In this document: piece by piece, positions 23,625-34,449 of the stretch | Layout: each line of letters starts with the position of its first letter | Position numbering within the stretch: the first letter of the stretch is position 1 | Source of the DNA: Lolium rigidum | Lineage: Eukaryota > Streptophyta > Magnoliopsida > Poales > Poaceae | NCBI RefSeq assembly: GCF_022539505.1 | Contig: NC_061510.1 | Span: 224,028,043-224,092,042, forward strand | Direction of reading: 5' to 3' | DNA: 64,000 nucleotides | The notes under the pieces: model-generated | Databases searched by the model: none | Seen by the model: the letters and a program-made list of their open reading frames with translations, nothing else | What the model was told of the DNA's origin: nothing | Translations under genes and position numbers: made by a program

Positions 23625-24788
23625 TGTTATCACCGAATTTGACCGGATCGAGAGGTGGGCCGCGATTGAAGATGGGCTTGAAGAATATACATGGAAGAAA
23701 TACATGAATCGGCCTTATATACCAAGTTTGGGTTAGTTTGCCCGTGTATCTGTAATATAGTAGGATACGTGTTGGTTAGATGGAGTTTGGGCTCGTGCCC
23801 GGTTGGGATTATTCCCATGTTAGAGAGTCTACGGACTATAAATATGTATCTAGGGTTTATGAAATAAACAACAATCACGTTCACCACAAACCAATCTAGG
23901 CGCATCGCCAACTCCCCCGTCTCGAGGGTTTCTTCCGGGTAAGCATCATGCTGCCTAGATCGCATCTTGCGATCTAGGCGACACACGTTTATTCGTCGTT
24001 CATGCGTTGCTCGTACTCGAAGCCTTTTTGATGGCGAGCAACGTAGTTATCATAGATGTTTTAGGGTTAGCATTGTTCATCATATCATATGCTATCGTCG
24101 TGCAACCCTTAGGCATCTAGCCGCCCTTACACCTATCTTGGGTGTAAGGGCGGCACCCCGCTTGATCATTGTTTAGTAGATCCGATCCGTTATGATTGCT
24201 CCTTGTTCTTCAAGGATTAGTTTAATATCTGCATTGTTAGGCCTTACAAACGGGTCGAAGGATCCGAGTGGCGCGTAGGGTGTAGTTTGCTAGCCCTAGA
24301 CAGGATGTTCCGAGGATCAACTTCGTGTTGGTTTTTAGGCCTTGTCTAGGGTCGGTTCACGATCACCGTGCGTGGCCGCCAGGCTCGATCACGAGTAGGA
24401 TGTTCCGATTATGCGGTGAAAACCCCATATCGTAGTAGGTCGTTTTAGCTTTATCTTGATCAAGCAGGACCACCATCTGATCGTACACCCCGTACGCATC
24501 ATGGGTGGATCGGCTCTTTGAGCCGATTCACGGAGACAACCTGAGAGCCGATCGAGGCTCGTATTTAACGTCTACGTGTATGCCATGCGAGAAACTAAGC
24601 GAGGCATCATCCAACACCTTCCTGACCAGGTATAGGTCGGGTGGCACGCCCTTGCATCAGCATCGGACGTGCGTGCCGTAGGCTTTGCGGGCCGTCGCTC
24701 GGAGGACCAGAGCCCAGCCCGCAGTCTGGGAGATTCCGGCTCTACGGTGTTGCCCGTCGCTGCCCGCCGGTGGGTTTCGACCGCAACA
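23625..24788 (+). repeat. 5' LTR of gag-pro gypsy element
   Basis: 1164 bp, TGTTATCACC to CGCAACA. A TATA box lies at 23837-23844 and a hairpin ATCGGCTC-TTT-GAGCCGAT at 24509-24527. Repeated at 30072-31235. Confidence 0.92.
23837..23844 (+). promoter_or_regulatory. TATA box in 5' LTR
   Basis: GGACTATAAATATG, with the same box in the 3' LTR at 30284-30291. It would drive the genomic transcript. Confidence 0.6.
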
Positions 24789-24812
24789 CATTACGGCACG
24801 CCCGGTGGGACC
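24789..24812 (+). other. Probable primer-binding site
   Basis: Sequence directly after the LTR contains GGCACGCCCGGTGGGACC. It lies where the PBS must be. I did not assign the tRNA. Confidence 0.5.
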
Positions 24813-24849
24813 ATCTTCGACATCAACCGCATCGCCATCTACATCCGAG

Positions 24850-27560
24850 ATGGCGGAAGGCACTCCGGTCAAGTACGAGGATCCGGCCGAGGAGCTCAAG
24901 AAGAAGCATGACGAAATCAAGGCAGTCCTCGAAGCCGACCTCATCGGCTCTTTTCACGGAACCCGCTCACATGGCATCGGGTGGAAAGGGTTCTCACTGA
25001 GCGCGCTCGATGGAGTGGACCTGTCCACCCCGTCAGAAGAACGCACCAGGTCGCTGCGTCAAGAGATTAACTTCATGGTGGCTCATTCGCTGCACCGCCA
25101 TTCTGAGAGCCTGGTGAACACTTTGGAGCGTGTCGCTCTGCGCGTGATCCAGGAAATCATGAGCCATCAGTATTCTCCGTCAGGACCAGCTCTCGGGACT
25201 CACCAAGGAGAGATGCCACTCCAGTCCCGTCCACCGCTGCCGTTTGCATTGGCAGCACCAGAAGTGCCGAGTTCATCGGCATACGTCGTCTACAAGATCG
25301 GTGGTGACCCTAGTGACTACCAATTCTTGCATGAGGCACCCAAGGAGATCCCTCACGGATACACGTGTGCATACGTGCCAGACTGCAGTAACTGGGCACT
25401 CTTGAACCAGGCTGCAACAGCAGGGACTTCCGGAACAGCAGGAGGAACTTCGGGAACAGATCTTGAGAAGCAGACGTGGCTAGCTAAGTATGCCACTCCG
25501 ACAAACCTCCGGAGCTCAGCTCCTGCGGTTGGCTCGAGCTGGAAAAGCAAGCATGGCTGGCTAAGTATGCCACCCGGCGAATCTTCGGAGTTCGACGCCT
25601 GCAGCCATCACCGCGGATCAGATTTGTACAATCCTGAAAGACCAGTTCGGCATGATGCCGAAAAGGAGGACAATCGGCTATTCCAAGCCATACCCCAACG
25701 AGTACGAGTTGATCCCGCTACCACCCAAATATCGGCTCCCTGATTTCACCAAGTTTAATGGATCAGATGGTTCCAGCTCCATCGAGCATGTGAGCCGATA
25801 TTTGGCACAGCTGGGCACGATCTCAGCATCAGACGAGCTGCGCGTGAGGTTCTTCGCACGGTCCCTCACGGGATCGGCTTTCGGGTGGTACACATCGCTG
25901 CCACCGAGACTCAATCCGGACTTGGAAGCGGTTGGAAGAGCAGTTCCACATACGGTATCACTCGAGAGGCTTCCGAGGCTGGCATTGCCGATCTAGCACA
26001 GGTACGACGAAGCGCGGGAAACGGTGGCGAGGCATACGTCCGGCGCTTCGGGACCGTTAGGAACCGATGCTATTCGGTTCATGTGAGTGAAAAAGAAGCG
26101 AGTCGAGTTAGCGGTGGTGGGTCTCTCATCATCGATCAAAGACGTGGCCTCCCAAGCGAGACTACCCTTCACCGGCGCACATGGTGCGAAGGCGTCAGCA
26201 TATGAACAGCGCCACCCGGATGTTTACCGGGATAAATTCAAGCGTGCGGTGGTCCTGGTTGAGGCGGATGAAGATGAAGGTGCTGCGGGAGATCAAGAGG
26301 TAGCGATGGCCGAATGGACTCGGGGGCAAGCCCCGTGTCCTGTAAATGGGTTAAGCCACAAGGTCCTCCAAAAGGGGTCGACTTCGACGTGACCAAAGCT
26401 GAGCAGATTTTCGACCTCTTACTCAAGGAGAAGCAGCTAAAGTTACCCGAAGGCCACAAGATCCCCACGGCGCAAGAGCTGAACGGAAAGCCATACTGCA
26501 AGTGGCATAACACGTTCACCCACGCCACCAACGACTGCAGGGTGTGGCGTCAGCAGGTCCAAATGGCGATAGAACAAGGGCGGCTAATTTTCAGCCGAGT
26601 ACGCCATGAAGGTCGACACACACCCCTTCCCCGCCGTTAACATGGTGGAGTGCACCTACCATGGAGGGTGCCAGCCAGGATTCTCGTGCAATATCAACAT
26701 GGTAGGACCCGGGCACCACTGCGGTAAGGACGGAGATGAGGGCAGCTGCTCTCATAGCAAGGACACGAGAGGAAGCCGCTCCACGCGATCGGCTCCGTCA
26801 CGATGGCAAGCGCTACATCACAGAGGGAGAAGTAAGGAACGTAAGATATCAGCGACCTCTCTCTGATCACCTCCTCAACAAGTATGTGGGTCAATACGAC
26901 CAACGCCGGCGACACAACGACGATGATGAAAGAGATCGTCTGTCTAGGGACGCCAGGAGACACCGTCGGCATGATCGCGACGAGGAGAGATATGAGCGCC
27001 ACGCCAAGGAAAAGTCGAGAGAGCAAGACGACGTGGATAGGCACTGGGGACTGCCCCTTCTTCAGACACTGCTGGGATTCAGGAATGAGCCGATTGCCTA
27101 CAATCGGCAACTGCCCAGAATGTAAACAAAAGAAGCAGGATGCAGCTAACGTGTCCGTGTTCAAACGTCTAGGGCCTCTCTCGCCTCGGAACAAGAACGC
27201 TGAGTTAGCTCGGGTAGAAGATCTCGAGGAACTAGAGGACGATGATGAAGAAGACAAGTATCATCGGCCAAGGTGGTGCCCTGATGGGCTCAGCCGTTCC
27301 CAAAAGCGAAGGGTTCAACGACTACGTGGGTTGGAGAAAGCCGAAAGGTTATACCTGCACACGTTGAGGAAGGCGCGGCCTGATCTGGCCGCTAAAATTC
27401 AGCGAACCCTGGACGAAGAAGGTCGGCCACAAAGGAAAGAGTGGCGCCCCAGACAAAAGAAAGCCGATGATGATACATCGGCTGGCACAAACATGGTGTT
27501 CATCCTTCCAACGGAGTTTAGTGCTCCGAGGATTAGACGAAGCACTCGTGGCGCAACTTG
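24850..27560 (+). pseudogene. Ty3/gypsy gag with zinc-finger-like motif
   Basis: The first ATG after the PBS (24850, MAEGTPVKYEDPAEEL) opens a gag frame to about 25570. It then continues across frames: LPDFTKFNGSDGSSSIEHVS (25730), FFARSLTGSAFGWYTSLP (25850), RTVRNRCYSVHVSEKEA (26050), AEQIFDLLLKEKQLKLPEGH (26400) and KPYCKWHNTFTHATNDCRVW (26500). A later histidine/cysteine cluster, CPFFRHCWDSGM with NCPECKQKKQ (about 27055-27130), is a zinc-finger-like motif known in related grass gypsy gags. At least eight frame breaks make it non-functional. The C-terminal part is rich in arginine and acidic residues. Confidence 0.82.
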
Positions 27561-28148
27561 ATCTGCGGCCCACGGCCGGTCATCTTTGAGAAGCCACGAG
27601 AAAGAAGCTACATGCATCCGAAGGCCCCGTACTTGCGTGGTTACATCAATGGGCAGCTCGTCAACAAGATGCTAGTGGACACCGGAGCGGCGAGTCAACA
27701 TTATGCCATACTCCATGCTACGTCGGTTGGGACGCTCTAGCTCGGATCCGATCAAGACCAACGTGACACCGAGCGATTTCAACGGCCAAGCATCTCGACG
27801 CACAAGGTGTTCTCGAACGTGGATCTGACCGTAGGAAGGAAAACTGTCCCTACGACGTTCTTTATTGTCGACAGCAAGAGCACCTATGCTGTCCTACTAG
27901 GCAGAGATTGGATCCACGCCAACTGTTGCATTCCATCCACGATGCACCAATGCCTAATACAGTGGGATGGAGATGAAGTAGAAGTCGTCCACGCAGATGA
28001 TTCAGCCGAGATTTCAACGGCTGGCATGAACGTTTGGGAGACATCAGGCCAAGAGCCACTCTCAGGCATCAATTTGGACGACCGCGAGCGCATCGACGTG
28101 ACAAAGGACGGGGTTAGGCTGGTTTTATCCACCGGCTCGACCGTGTAA
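27558..28148 (+). pseudogene. Retroviral-type aspartic protease of the gag-pro element
   Basis: The protease half follows gag. LVNKMLVDTGAA carries the catalytic D-T-G (about 27680). After a frame change near 27710, VDSKSTYAVLLGRDWIHAN (about 27870) is the second conserved protease segment. The frame ends at 28148 and no RT follows. The active-site triad is kept, but the frame is broken between the two motifs. Confidence 0.78.
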
Positions 28149-29332
28149 CAAGAGCAACATCTATGGACAAACGTGGCGATGCCGATCCATGTGATCGGCC
28201 CCAGGAATCTATGGAGGAACATTGCAAAACCTTCATTGAGCAAGCAACATGGAGGCCGATTCCAGCAATCGGCCAAAATTATCCTCACCATACATTCTGC
28301 CTGGGTTCAACGTCGATCTAATGGGCAATGGGTTTACGTCGGCTGATGAGCTGGAAGAAGTCCACACTGGTCCTAACAGAGCCGACGTTCACATACAGTG
28401 CCTTGGCTAACCACAGAGCCGATATCAGCAGTTACCTGGCAGAATCGGCTCGGGGGGCACCTAATCAGATGAACATGTGTGATACATGTGCAGTGAAACA
28501 TTGGGGGCTGCAGTGAAACATTGGGGGCCGATAGAAAAATCGGCCCGTTTAAAAACAAATTTTTCTCATGATATACAGTCGATGCACGGACATCGACTTT
28601 AGAACTAAGGAACAAAGCCGATGCATAGCCATCGACTCTAGCACAAATTTCATGGGATCTACCAGTTGCGCGTTCAAGACGCGAGGACCTCCAACTCTGT
28701 GTCAGAGGAGTTTTGGCATACGAGACAACCTTGTCAAAGGAGTCTTGTTTTCTAAAGCCGCTGGTGACCATTTGCAGTATCGGCTTTCAACGGAAGAGGG
28801 GTGATCGGCTCTGGCTGGCTCTGTATGGTAGCTTTCTCAGATATGATCGAGCTCAGGTCCATTTGTCTAAATTACGTGTCCTCGTCTCTGTTTTCGCCTA
28901 GACTGAGACTCGGGGGCAGCTAACCTGGTAGATGCTCTGTGTCTAGAAGCCGATTGGAGTATCATCGGCTGGTCCTGCGTCGCAACCTTCTTCAAGGATG
29001 GTGAGTTTTTGCAGAGGAGGATCACCGGAGCTGGTGAGAGGAATTTAAGGACCCTCGTGAAGGCAAGGGTTTTCCATGTTGTCCACCAGGTCTCAAAGTC
29101 ATCAGTCGAAGAGTTGAAGGATAGATGGTGAAGGACCGATGCGTTGCCATCGGCTCATTGAGCATCGGCTAAAGTAGCTTAAAGGAAATCGGCAAAATCA
29201 AATTGGGGGAAATTCTTCATTGATAAACAGGATTTCTTACAAAGAAAGAGCCGATTGCTCAAGGAAGGAAGAACAAAAGAAGGGTCTGTTGACCAATCTA
29301 CTACTACTAGGACTACACTAGTAGATCCTAGT

Positions 29333-29782
29333 CTACGGGCCGTCGCTGCTCTTGTCGTTGTCCTCGGAGCTCTCATCGGCACTACTGCCGGTGGGCTCCT
29401 CGTCGCTGCTCCCGTAGCCCTCTACGGGAGCTTCATCCTCCTCGTCATCATCGCTGTCGTCATCGTCCCACCACGTGCGGAGGCGTTTCGCCGGCGGGTA
29501 GCCCTCGAGGGAGTCGTCGTCGTCTTCCTCCTCCTCTTCCTCAGAAGAGGTGTAACCGTCCCAGGGGAACAAGTCATCCTCGCTTTCCGATTCCAGTTCC
29601 CCATCAGCAAGGAACTGGAGATGTTCATCTCCGCTGGTCAAAGATTTGTCGTCCTCGGACCAGACGGAGGAGGCGTGGTCCTCCTGGTCCCACTCCTCTG
29701 GTGTGCGTATGTCCTCCGGCGTCGGCTCGCGGGAGGAGGAAGACCGGTAGGAAAGACTGGAGGAGGAAGAGGAAGAAGACAT
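29333..29782 (-). CDS. Antisense ORF: acidic, serine-rich protein (149 aa)
   Basis: An uninterrupted 149-codon frame antisense to the host element, although that element's own gag-pro is full of breaks. It begins with a serine run (MSSSSSSSSLSYRSSSS). Then come acidic blocks with short hydrophobic or aromatic islands (TPEEWDQEDHASSVW, DDLFPWDGYTSSEEEEEE) and a basic-flanked patch (PPAKRLRTWWDDDD) that resembles a short nuclear-localisation signal. No enzyme domain is visible; it looks disordered. A TATA-like TATAT lies 81 bp upstream of the ATG. Antisense extra ORFs are known in some plant gypsy elements, but I cannot assign a function. The overlapping plus-strand frame 29255-29812 is probably a shadow of this one. 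Confidence 0.55.
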   Translation of the reverse strand: MSSSSSSSSLSYRSSSSREPTPEDIRTPEEWDQEDHASSVWSEDDKSLTSGDEHLQFLADGELESESEDDLFPWDGYTSSEEEEEEDDDDSLEGYPPAKRLRTWWDDDDSDDDEEDEAPVEGYGSSDEEPTGSSADESSEDNDKSSDGP

Positions 29783-29847
29783 GGTGGCGCAGGAGGGCTT
29801 TTGGAGTGCTAGTGCGAAGAGGATGAAGAAGCAAACTGTTTGGAATG

Positions 29848-29870
29848 GTTAAATAAAAGGGGATATAGTG
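29848..29870 (-). promoter_or_regulatory. Candidate promoter of the antisense ORF
   Basis: The minus strand reads CACTATATCCCCTTTTATTT. TATAT (29863-29867) lies 81 bp before the ATG at 29782, a plausible plant TATA-to-ATG distance. Inferred from position only. Confidence 0.4.
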
Positions 29871-30058
29871 GAGATTCAATGCCACAGCAGTTTCCGAGGA
29901 AGTGGTGCCCAACAGGAGAGAAAAAAAAATTGTCAGGCCACGCGGAGAAGTGGAGGAGGCAAGGCATCATGATGAAGGATACTGCGACGGTTCTGCTCTG
30001 CTACGACATGACCCGACGAAGGAAAAACAGAGTGATTTTGGAAATGTCATTTCCAAAA

Positions 30059-30071
30059 CCAGGGGGGCATG
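30059..30071 (+). other. Polypurine tract of gag-pro gypsy element
   Basis: CCAGGGGGGCATG directly precedes the 3' LTR start TGTTATC at 30072. Confidence 0.7.
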
Positions 30072-31235
30072 TGTTATCACCAGAATTTGACCGGATCAGA
30101 GGTGGGCCGCGATTGAAGATGGGCTTGAAGAATATACATGGAAGAAATACATGAATCGGCCTTATATACCAAGTTTGGGTTAGTTTGCCCGTGTATCTGT
30201 AATATAGTAGGATACGTGTCGGTTAGATGGAGTTTGGGCTCGTGCCCGGTTGGGATTATTCCCACGTTAGAGAGTCTACGGACTATAAATATGTATCTAG
30301 GGTTTATGAAATAAACAACAATCACGTTCACCACAAACCAATCTAGGCGCATCGCCAACTCCCCCGTCTCGAGGGTTTCTTCCGGGTAAGCATCATGCTG
30401 CCTAGATCGCATCTTGCGATCTAGGCAGCACACGTTTATTCGTCGTTCATGCGTTGCTCGTACTGAAGCCTTTTTGATGGCGAGCAACGTAGTTATCATA
30501 GATGTTTTAGGGTTAGCATTGTTCATCATATCATATGCTATCGTCGTGCAACCCTTAGGCATCTAGCCGCCCTTACACTTATCTTGGGTGTAAGGGCGGC
30601 ACCCCGCTGATCATTGTTTAGTAGATCCGATCCGTTATGATTGCTCCTTGTTCTTCAAGGATTAGTTTAATATCTCGCATTGTTAGGCCTTACAAACGGG
30701 TCGAAGGATCCAAGTGGCGCGTAGGGTGTAGTTTGCTAGCCCTAGACAGGATGTTCCGAGGATCAACTTCGTGTTGGTTTTTAGGCCTTGTCTAGGGTCG
30801 ATTCACGATCACCGTGCGTGGCCGCCAGGCTCGATCACGAGTAGGATGTTCCGATTATGCGGTGAAAACCCCATATCGTAGTAGGTCGTTTTAGCTTTAT
30901 CTTGATCAAGCAGGACCACCATCTGATCGTACACCCCGTACGCATCATGGGTGGATCGGCTCTTTGAGCCGATTCACAGGACAACCTGAGAGCCGATCGA
31001 GGCTCGTATTTAACGTCTACATGTATGCCATGCAGGAAACTAAGCGAGGCATCATCCAACACCTTCCTGACCAGGTATAGGTCAGGTGGCATGCCCTTGC
31101 ATCAGCATCGGACGTGCGTGCCGAAGGCTTTGCGGGCCGTCGCTCGGAGGGACCAGGGCCCGCCGCAGTCCTGGGAGATTCCCGGCTCTACGGTGTTGCC
31201 CGTCGCTGCCCGCCGGTGGGTTTCTGACCGCAACA
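30072..31235 (+). repeat. 3' LTR of gag-pro gypsy element
   Basis: 1164 bp, pair of 23625-24788. TATA box at 30284-30291; hairpin ATCGGCTC-TTT-GAGCCGAT at 30955-30973. Confidence 0.92.
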
Positions 31236-31559
31236 GCCGCGGCAAGTAGTTGTTCTCAAATCTTGTGGATGAGGCAAACCTTGCGGGATTATGGACTCGA
31301 GTATAGCAAGGTGCGTCTTTTGTGTGACAATGAGAGCGCAATCAAGATCGCCTACAATCCGGTTCTTCATGGCAAGACGAATCACATTGAGATAAGGAAC
31401 CACTTCATTCGGGACCACATTGCACGCGGAGATATTGTTCTATCCTTCATTGGCACCAATGAGCAATTGGCGGACATCTTCACGAAGCCCTTGGACGAGA
31501 AGCGTTTCATTGAGTTGAGGCATGAGCTAAATATCATTGATCCGTCAAACTTTGCTTGA
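31236..31559 (+). CDS. Maximus/SIRE-type copia RNase H, C-terminal fragment
   Basis: An open 107-codon fragment with a natural stop. Motifs: SQILWMRQTLRDYGL, LLCDNESAIKIAYNPV (catalytic aspartate region of copia RNase H), GKTNHIEIRNHFIRDH and EQLADIFTKPLDEKRF. RNase H removes the RNA strand during reverse transcription. The upstream part is separated by the gypsy insertion (23625-31235) and is not in the window. The polypurine tract and LTR follow about 0.9 kb downstream. The fragment is intact but cannot be a functional gene here. Confidence 0.85.
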   Translation, partial: AAASSCSQILWMRQTLRDYGLEYSKVRLLCDNESAIKIAYNPVLHGKTNHIEIRNHFIRDHIARGDIVLSFIGTNEQLADIFTKPLDEKRFIELRHELNIIDPSNFA

Positions 31560-32418
31560 CCGTCGTGCGCACATACCACTCTCAAACTATATATCTAGAT
31601 GTAAGGCACGCATGAACATAGGGGGGGTGCGGTTTAAACTTATTGAGCTATCCCTCCCCCCATAATGCATAAATAAATCCAAAACATATGCTATTTTTCA
31701 AATAAGTGACTTATGAGCTTCATGTTGAGTTGTGGTCCGTGAGTCCTAGATACATCTACGCGACCTCACACTACTACACTCTTACGGTCGCTTCGGCCAC
31801 CAACCTCCTCTTTGAGGAGTTTTTCGGTTTTTTGTGTTTCTTTGTGACCTTCTTTTTGTCCTTCTTCTTTGCTATCTTTTTCTTCATGTTTTTGGAGAAC
31901 CTCATTCAAGCTTGTTTTTCCCTTTTGGTTTTTTCAATCTTGGTTGTATGTTCTTTTTCTCCATCCTTCTAGTTTCTTTACCCTCCTTTTTGGAGTTCCG
32001 ATGCCAAAGGGGGAGAAGTTCCTATGTGGATGGGGACCTTTGTTGTTTGTAGCCTTGTGATCCTAGTTGCTTATCTTGTCTTGTGGCTACATCAACAACT
32101 CTATGGAGGTATCTTACGGTGAGTTTGGGTATTCTCAAGGCTATGGTATGATAACTTCACCCAAATCTCCTTACATGATCTTATGTTGCCTCCATATTGT
32201 GCATATGATATTTGAACATGTCAATTATCCGTGTTGCATATGTGCTTGGTTTGTAAAAACTAGGGGGAGTGATGCCTCTAGAACATGTGCATTTGTATTC
32301 AAATACATATTCATAATATGCACATGTTTAGGGGGAGCTCCAACGAGCTTTTGCAAATCTAAGTATCTCATCATAATATCATATGTTATTGTAAAGTCTT
32401 GTGTTGTCATCAAACACC
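31560..32418 (+). other. Copia 3' non-coding region
   Basis: About 860 bp between the RNase H stop and the polypurine tract. A T-rich stretch (31800-31980) opens a hydrophobic frame (31706-31972) that is probably compositional. A short GGGGGAG-type purine run (near 32262) and AGGGGGAGCTCC (near 32330) precede the real tract. Confidence 0.6.
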
Positions 32419-32432
32419 AAAAAGGGGGAGAT
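32419..32432 (+). other. Polypurine tract of Maximus-type copia
   Basis: AAAAAGGGGGAGAT directly precedes the LTR start TGAAAGAGC at 32433. Confidence 0.72.
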
Positions 32433-32679
32433 TGAAAGAGCAAAGTCTAAACCCCGGGTTTTGTGTGTTTGATGACAACACTTGAGTAATCTCACCGTGT
32501 GCCTTGAGTATCATTGTTAGATTTGCAAGTACACGGTGACCTCGCTGGACACGTCAAGATCGGAAGACTGAAGCGCAGTTTATAGGTTTTCTGGTTTTGT
32601 GTGTGTATCGCGAGGTGACATGGCTGGAGAGAAAAAGGGGAGAAAACCAGTTTTAGCCAGGCCGGTACTACAGGTACCT

Positions 32680-33030
32680 GTAGCGGTAGTACCGCTACCC
32701 CTATAGGTACCGCCCCACGGTACCGCTCTGATTTCTATGCTGATATTGACCCAGAATACGAGTTACGGTATCTCTGTAGTACCTGGAGCGGTAGTACCGC
32801 TCACGAGCGGTAGTACCGCCCATGGTACCGCCCAGGTACCGTAACTAGTTACGGCAGTACCGCTCTGGCACCGCTCCGGTACCGCTTCGAGTCCAGTAAG
32901 GTTTGGACCCTGTTGCGGTACCTCGAGCGGTACCGGGAGCGGTAGTACCGCTCTGCGTCCACGTGGACCAGATCTGGGGATTTCGAACTCAGAGCGGTAG
33001 TACCGCTTCCCAAAAGCGGTAGTACCGCTT
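32680..33030 (+). repeat. Cluster of AGCGGTAGTACCGCT palindromes
   Basis: Palindromes at 32680-32698 (19 bp), 32786-32802, 32937-32953, 32993-33007 and 33014-33030, plus variants built on GGTACC and GGTACCG. They lie upstream of the putative TATA box at 33070. The same motifs recur in the reversed LTR copy, for example 54313-54329 and 54335-54349. Confidence 0.8.
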
Positions 33031-33069
33031 AGGCGAAAACTGGACATAACGGTTGGATTTAGAGGAGCC

Positions 33070-33077
33070 TATTTAAG
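33070..33077 (+). promoter_or_regulatory. Putative TATA box of the Maximus-type LTR
   Basis: CCTATTTAAGGGCCCC. The reversed copy has a stronger form, TATAAAAAGG on the minus strand at 54264-54273, at the equivalent place. Confidence 0.5.
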
Positions 33078-34400
33078 GGCCCCTTCTTCCCCAACTCGTT
33101 TTTATCTCTCCTCTCTCTCTCTCCTCCATTGTTGCTGAGCTTAATCCATAGGATCTCCCCAACCATCCAACCAATCTTGCCCAAATTTTGAGGAGTGGTG
33201 GAGGAGACCCCGATCTATAGTTCTACCAAGAGAGATTTCACCAATACTTGCTATTCCTTAGTGGATCTTGGTGTTAGGGTTCCTATTGTGGGACATTGGA
33301 GGAAGTGCATCCATGGAGGCTAGCTTGGTGTTGTACTAGCTCCATGGGTTGTTGGGAGCCTCCTTGTGGTGTGGATCTCGCCCCAACCTTGTGAAGGAAT
33401 CACCGCCTCGACCGGTGCCTTAGTGGAGAAGGGGGAGCCCCTTTGTGGAGCTCTCTCGAGGAAGAAGGTGAGGCCTTCCTTCTTGGTGTGGCCGTATAGC
33501 CTCTTGTGTGAGGCTAGCACCTCCTCAACGCAGACGTGCTCCCTTTTGTGGGAGGAACTGCGGAAAACAAACCTCACCTTGTCTCCGCGCCCTCCGGTTG
33601 TCCCGCTCCTTACTCTTACTATCTTGTGTTGTTCCTTTGCTTGTTGCACTTGTTCTAGGATCATTGTAGGATCACCAACACCACTAAAGCAATCACCTTT
33701 ACCTTCCGCACCGCTAAAATTGAAAAAGACAAAAACTTGACGTAGCTACCATTCACCCCCCCTCTTGTTCGCTACGATCCATTCAAGGAGCCACCGAGGG
33801 GGGCATCGAAACAATTGTAACATCACGCATTGTTGCAAACCCTAATTATAGTATAATCTTGACGACTTTAGCCTTCAATTTGTTTTTCGTTGGATAACTA
33901 GTTTGTCTGGCAAGTCTTCGAAACCACCAACTCTCTCTATTTCCTAAAAACCCCAGTCCATACTCATGGGCACTACCGAGGTTAACCCTCATCACCATCC
34001 TTGTCCTTTGTGGAGTTGTGCCCAACCTTATGTGAAGGTTAGCCGCCTCGATCGGCCTTTCTTAGTGGAGAGGTGAGTACGCCTTTGTGGTGTGTTCACG
34101 AGGAATAAGGTTGCGCCTTTGTGGCGGTTGGAACCTTTGTGGTTCCGCACATCCTCAACGTAGACGTACTTCCTCTTGTGGAAGGAACTACGGTATACAT
34201 ATCGAGTCTCGTCTCTGTGTGCTCCCCGGTTGTAGCGCTTCCTCTTCCTCACGTTGTTTTACTTTATTTCTATTTCCTTGTTTGCATCGCGTCATATAGG
34301 GTCACTGTTTATTTGAAGGCTTCCTCCATAAAAATTGAAAACCTAAAAATTGTGTAGCGCCTATTGAACCCCCTTCTAGATGCTCACGTTACCCTTTCAA

Positions 34401-34414
34401 TTGGTATCGGAGCC
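34401..34414 (+). other. Copia primer-binding site (initiator tRNA-Met type)
   Basis: TTGGTATCGGAGCC one base after the LTR end; one mismatch from the usual TTGGTATCAGAGCC. Confidence 0.75.
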
Positions 34415-34449
34415 TCGACTCTTGAATCAGGCTTCACCGCCTAAGATTT

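Larger units (their letters stand above)
28149..30058 (+). other. Non-coding 3' region with GCCGAT/ATCGGC hairpins
   Basis: About 1.9 kb between the protease stop and the polypurine tract, with no sense reading frame that looks coding. It contains many GCCGAT and ATCGGC words, several forming perfect stems: 28181-28199, 28254-28274, 28525-28546 (8-bp stem, AGAAAA loop) and 28948-28970. The antisense ORF at 29333-29782 lies in its second half. Confidence 0.75.
23625..31235 (+). mobile_element. Non-autonomous Ty3/gypsy element (gag-pro only)
   Basis: It has two 1164-bp LTRs (23625-24788 and 30072-31235), a gag-protease region (24850-28148), about 1.9 kb of non-coding sequence with hairpins and an antisense ORF, and a polypurine tract at 30059-30071. 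No RT, RNase H or integrase is present. The LTRs differ at roughly two dozen positions by eye (about 2%), so the insertion is fairly young. The right flank GCCGC (31236-31240) continues a copia RNase H gene; the left flank is in the gap. Confidence 0.88.
32433..34399 (+). repeat. LTR of Maximus/SIRE-type copia (1967 bp)
   Basis: Starts TGAAAG and ends CTTTCA, a 6-bp inverted terminal pair. It is preceded by a polypurine tract and followed by an initiator-Met PBS. The U3-like part (32660-33030) is packed with AGCGGTAGTACCGCT palindromes. TATTTAAG at 33070-33077 is a probable TATA box. About 0.8 kb of the same LTR lies reversed at 54084-54894. RNase H lies upstream and gag downstream, so this single LTR sits between two internal regions. 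Confidence 0.82.

Noticed and set aside
29255..29812. 185-codon plus-strand frame overlapping the antisense acidic ORF
   Set aside because: Its valine/leucine-rich composition is what a serine/acidic ORF gives when read on the other strand. The minus frame has the better start context and a TATA-like element.
31706..31972. Hydrophobic plus-strand frame after copia RNase H, which could suggest an envelope-like gene of the SIRE type
   Set aside because: It is short, T-rich and phenylalanine-dominated, with no signal-peptide or surface-domain pattern. The 860-bp space is too small for known env-like genes, so base composition explains it.
32680..33030. Repeated palindromes considered as a CRISPR array or satellite
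   Set aside because: Spacing is irregular, the sequence lies within an LTR of a plant element, and the arms vary. There are no regular spacers and no cas-like gene.
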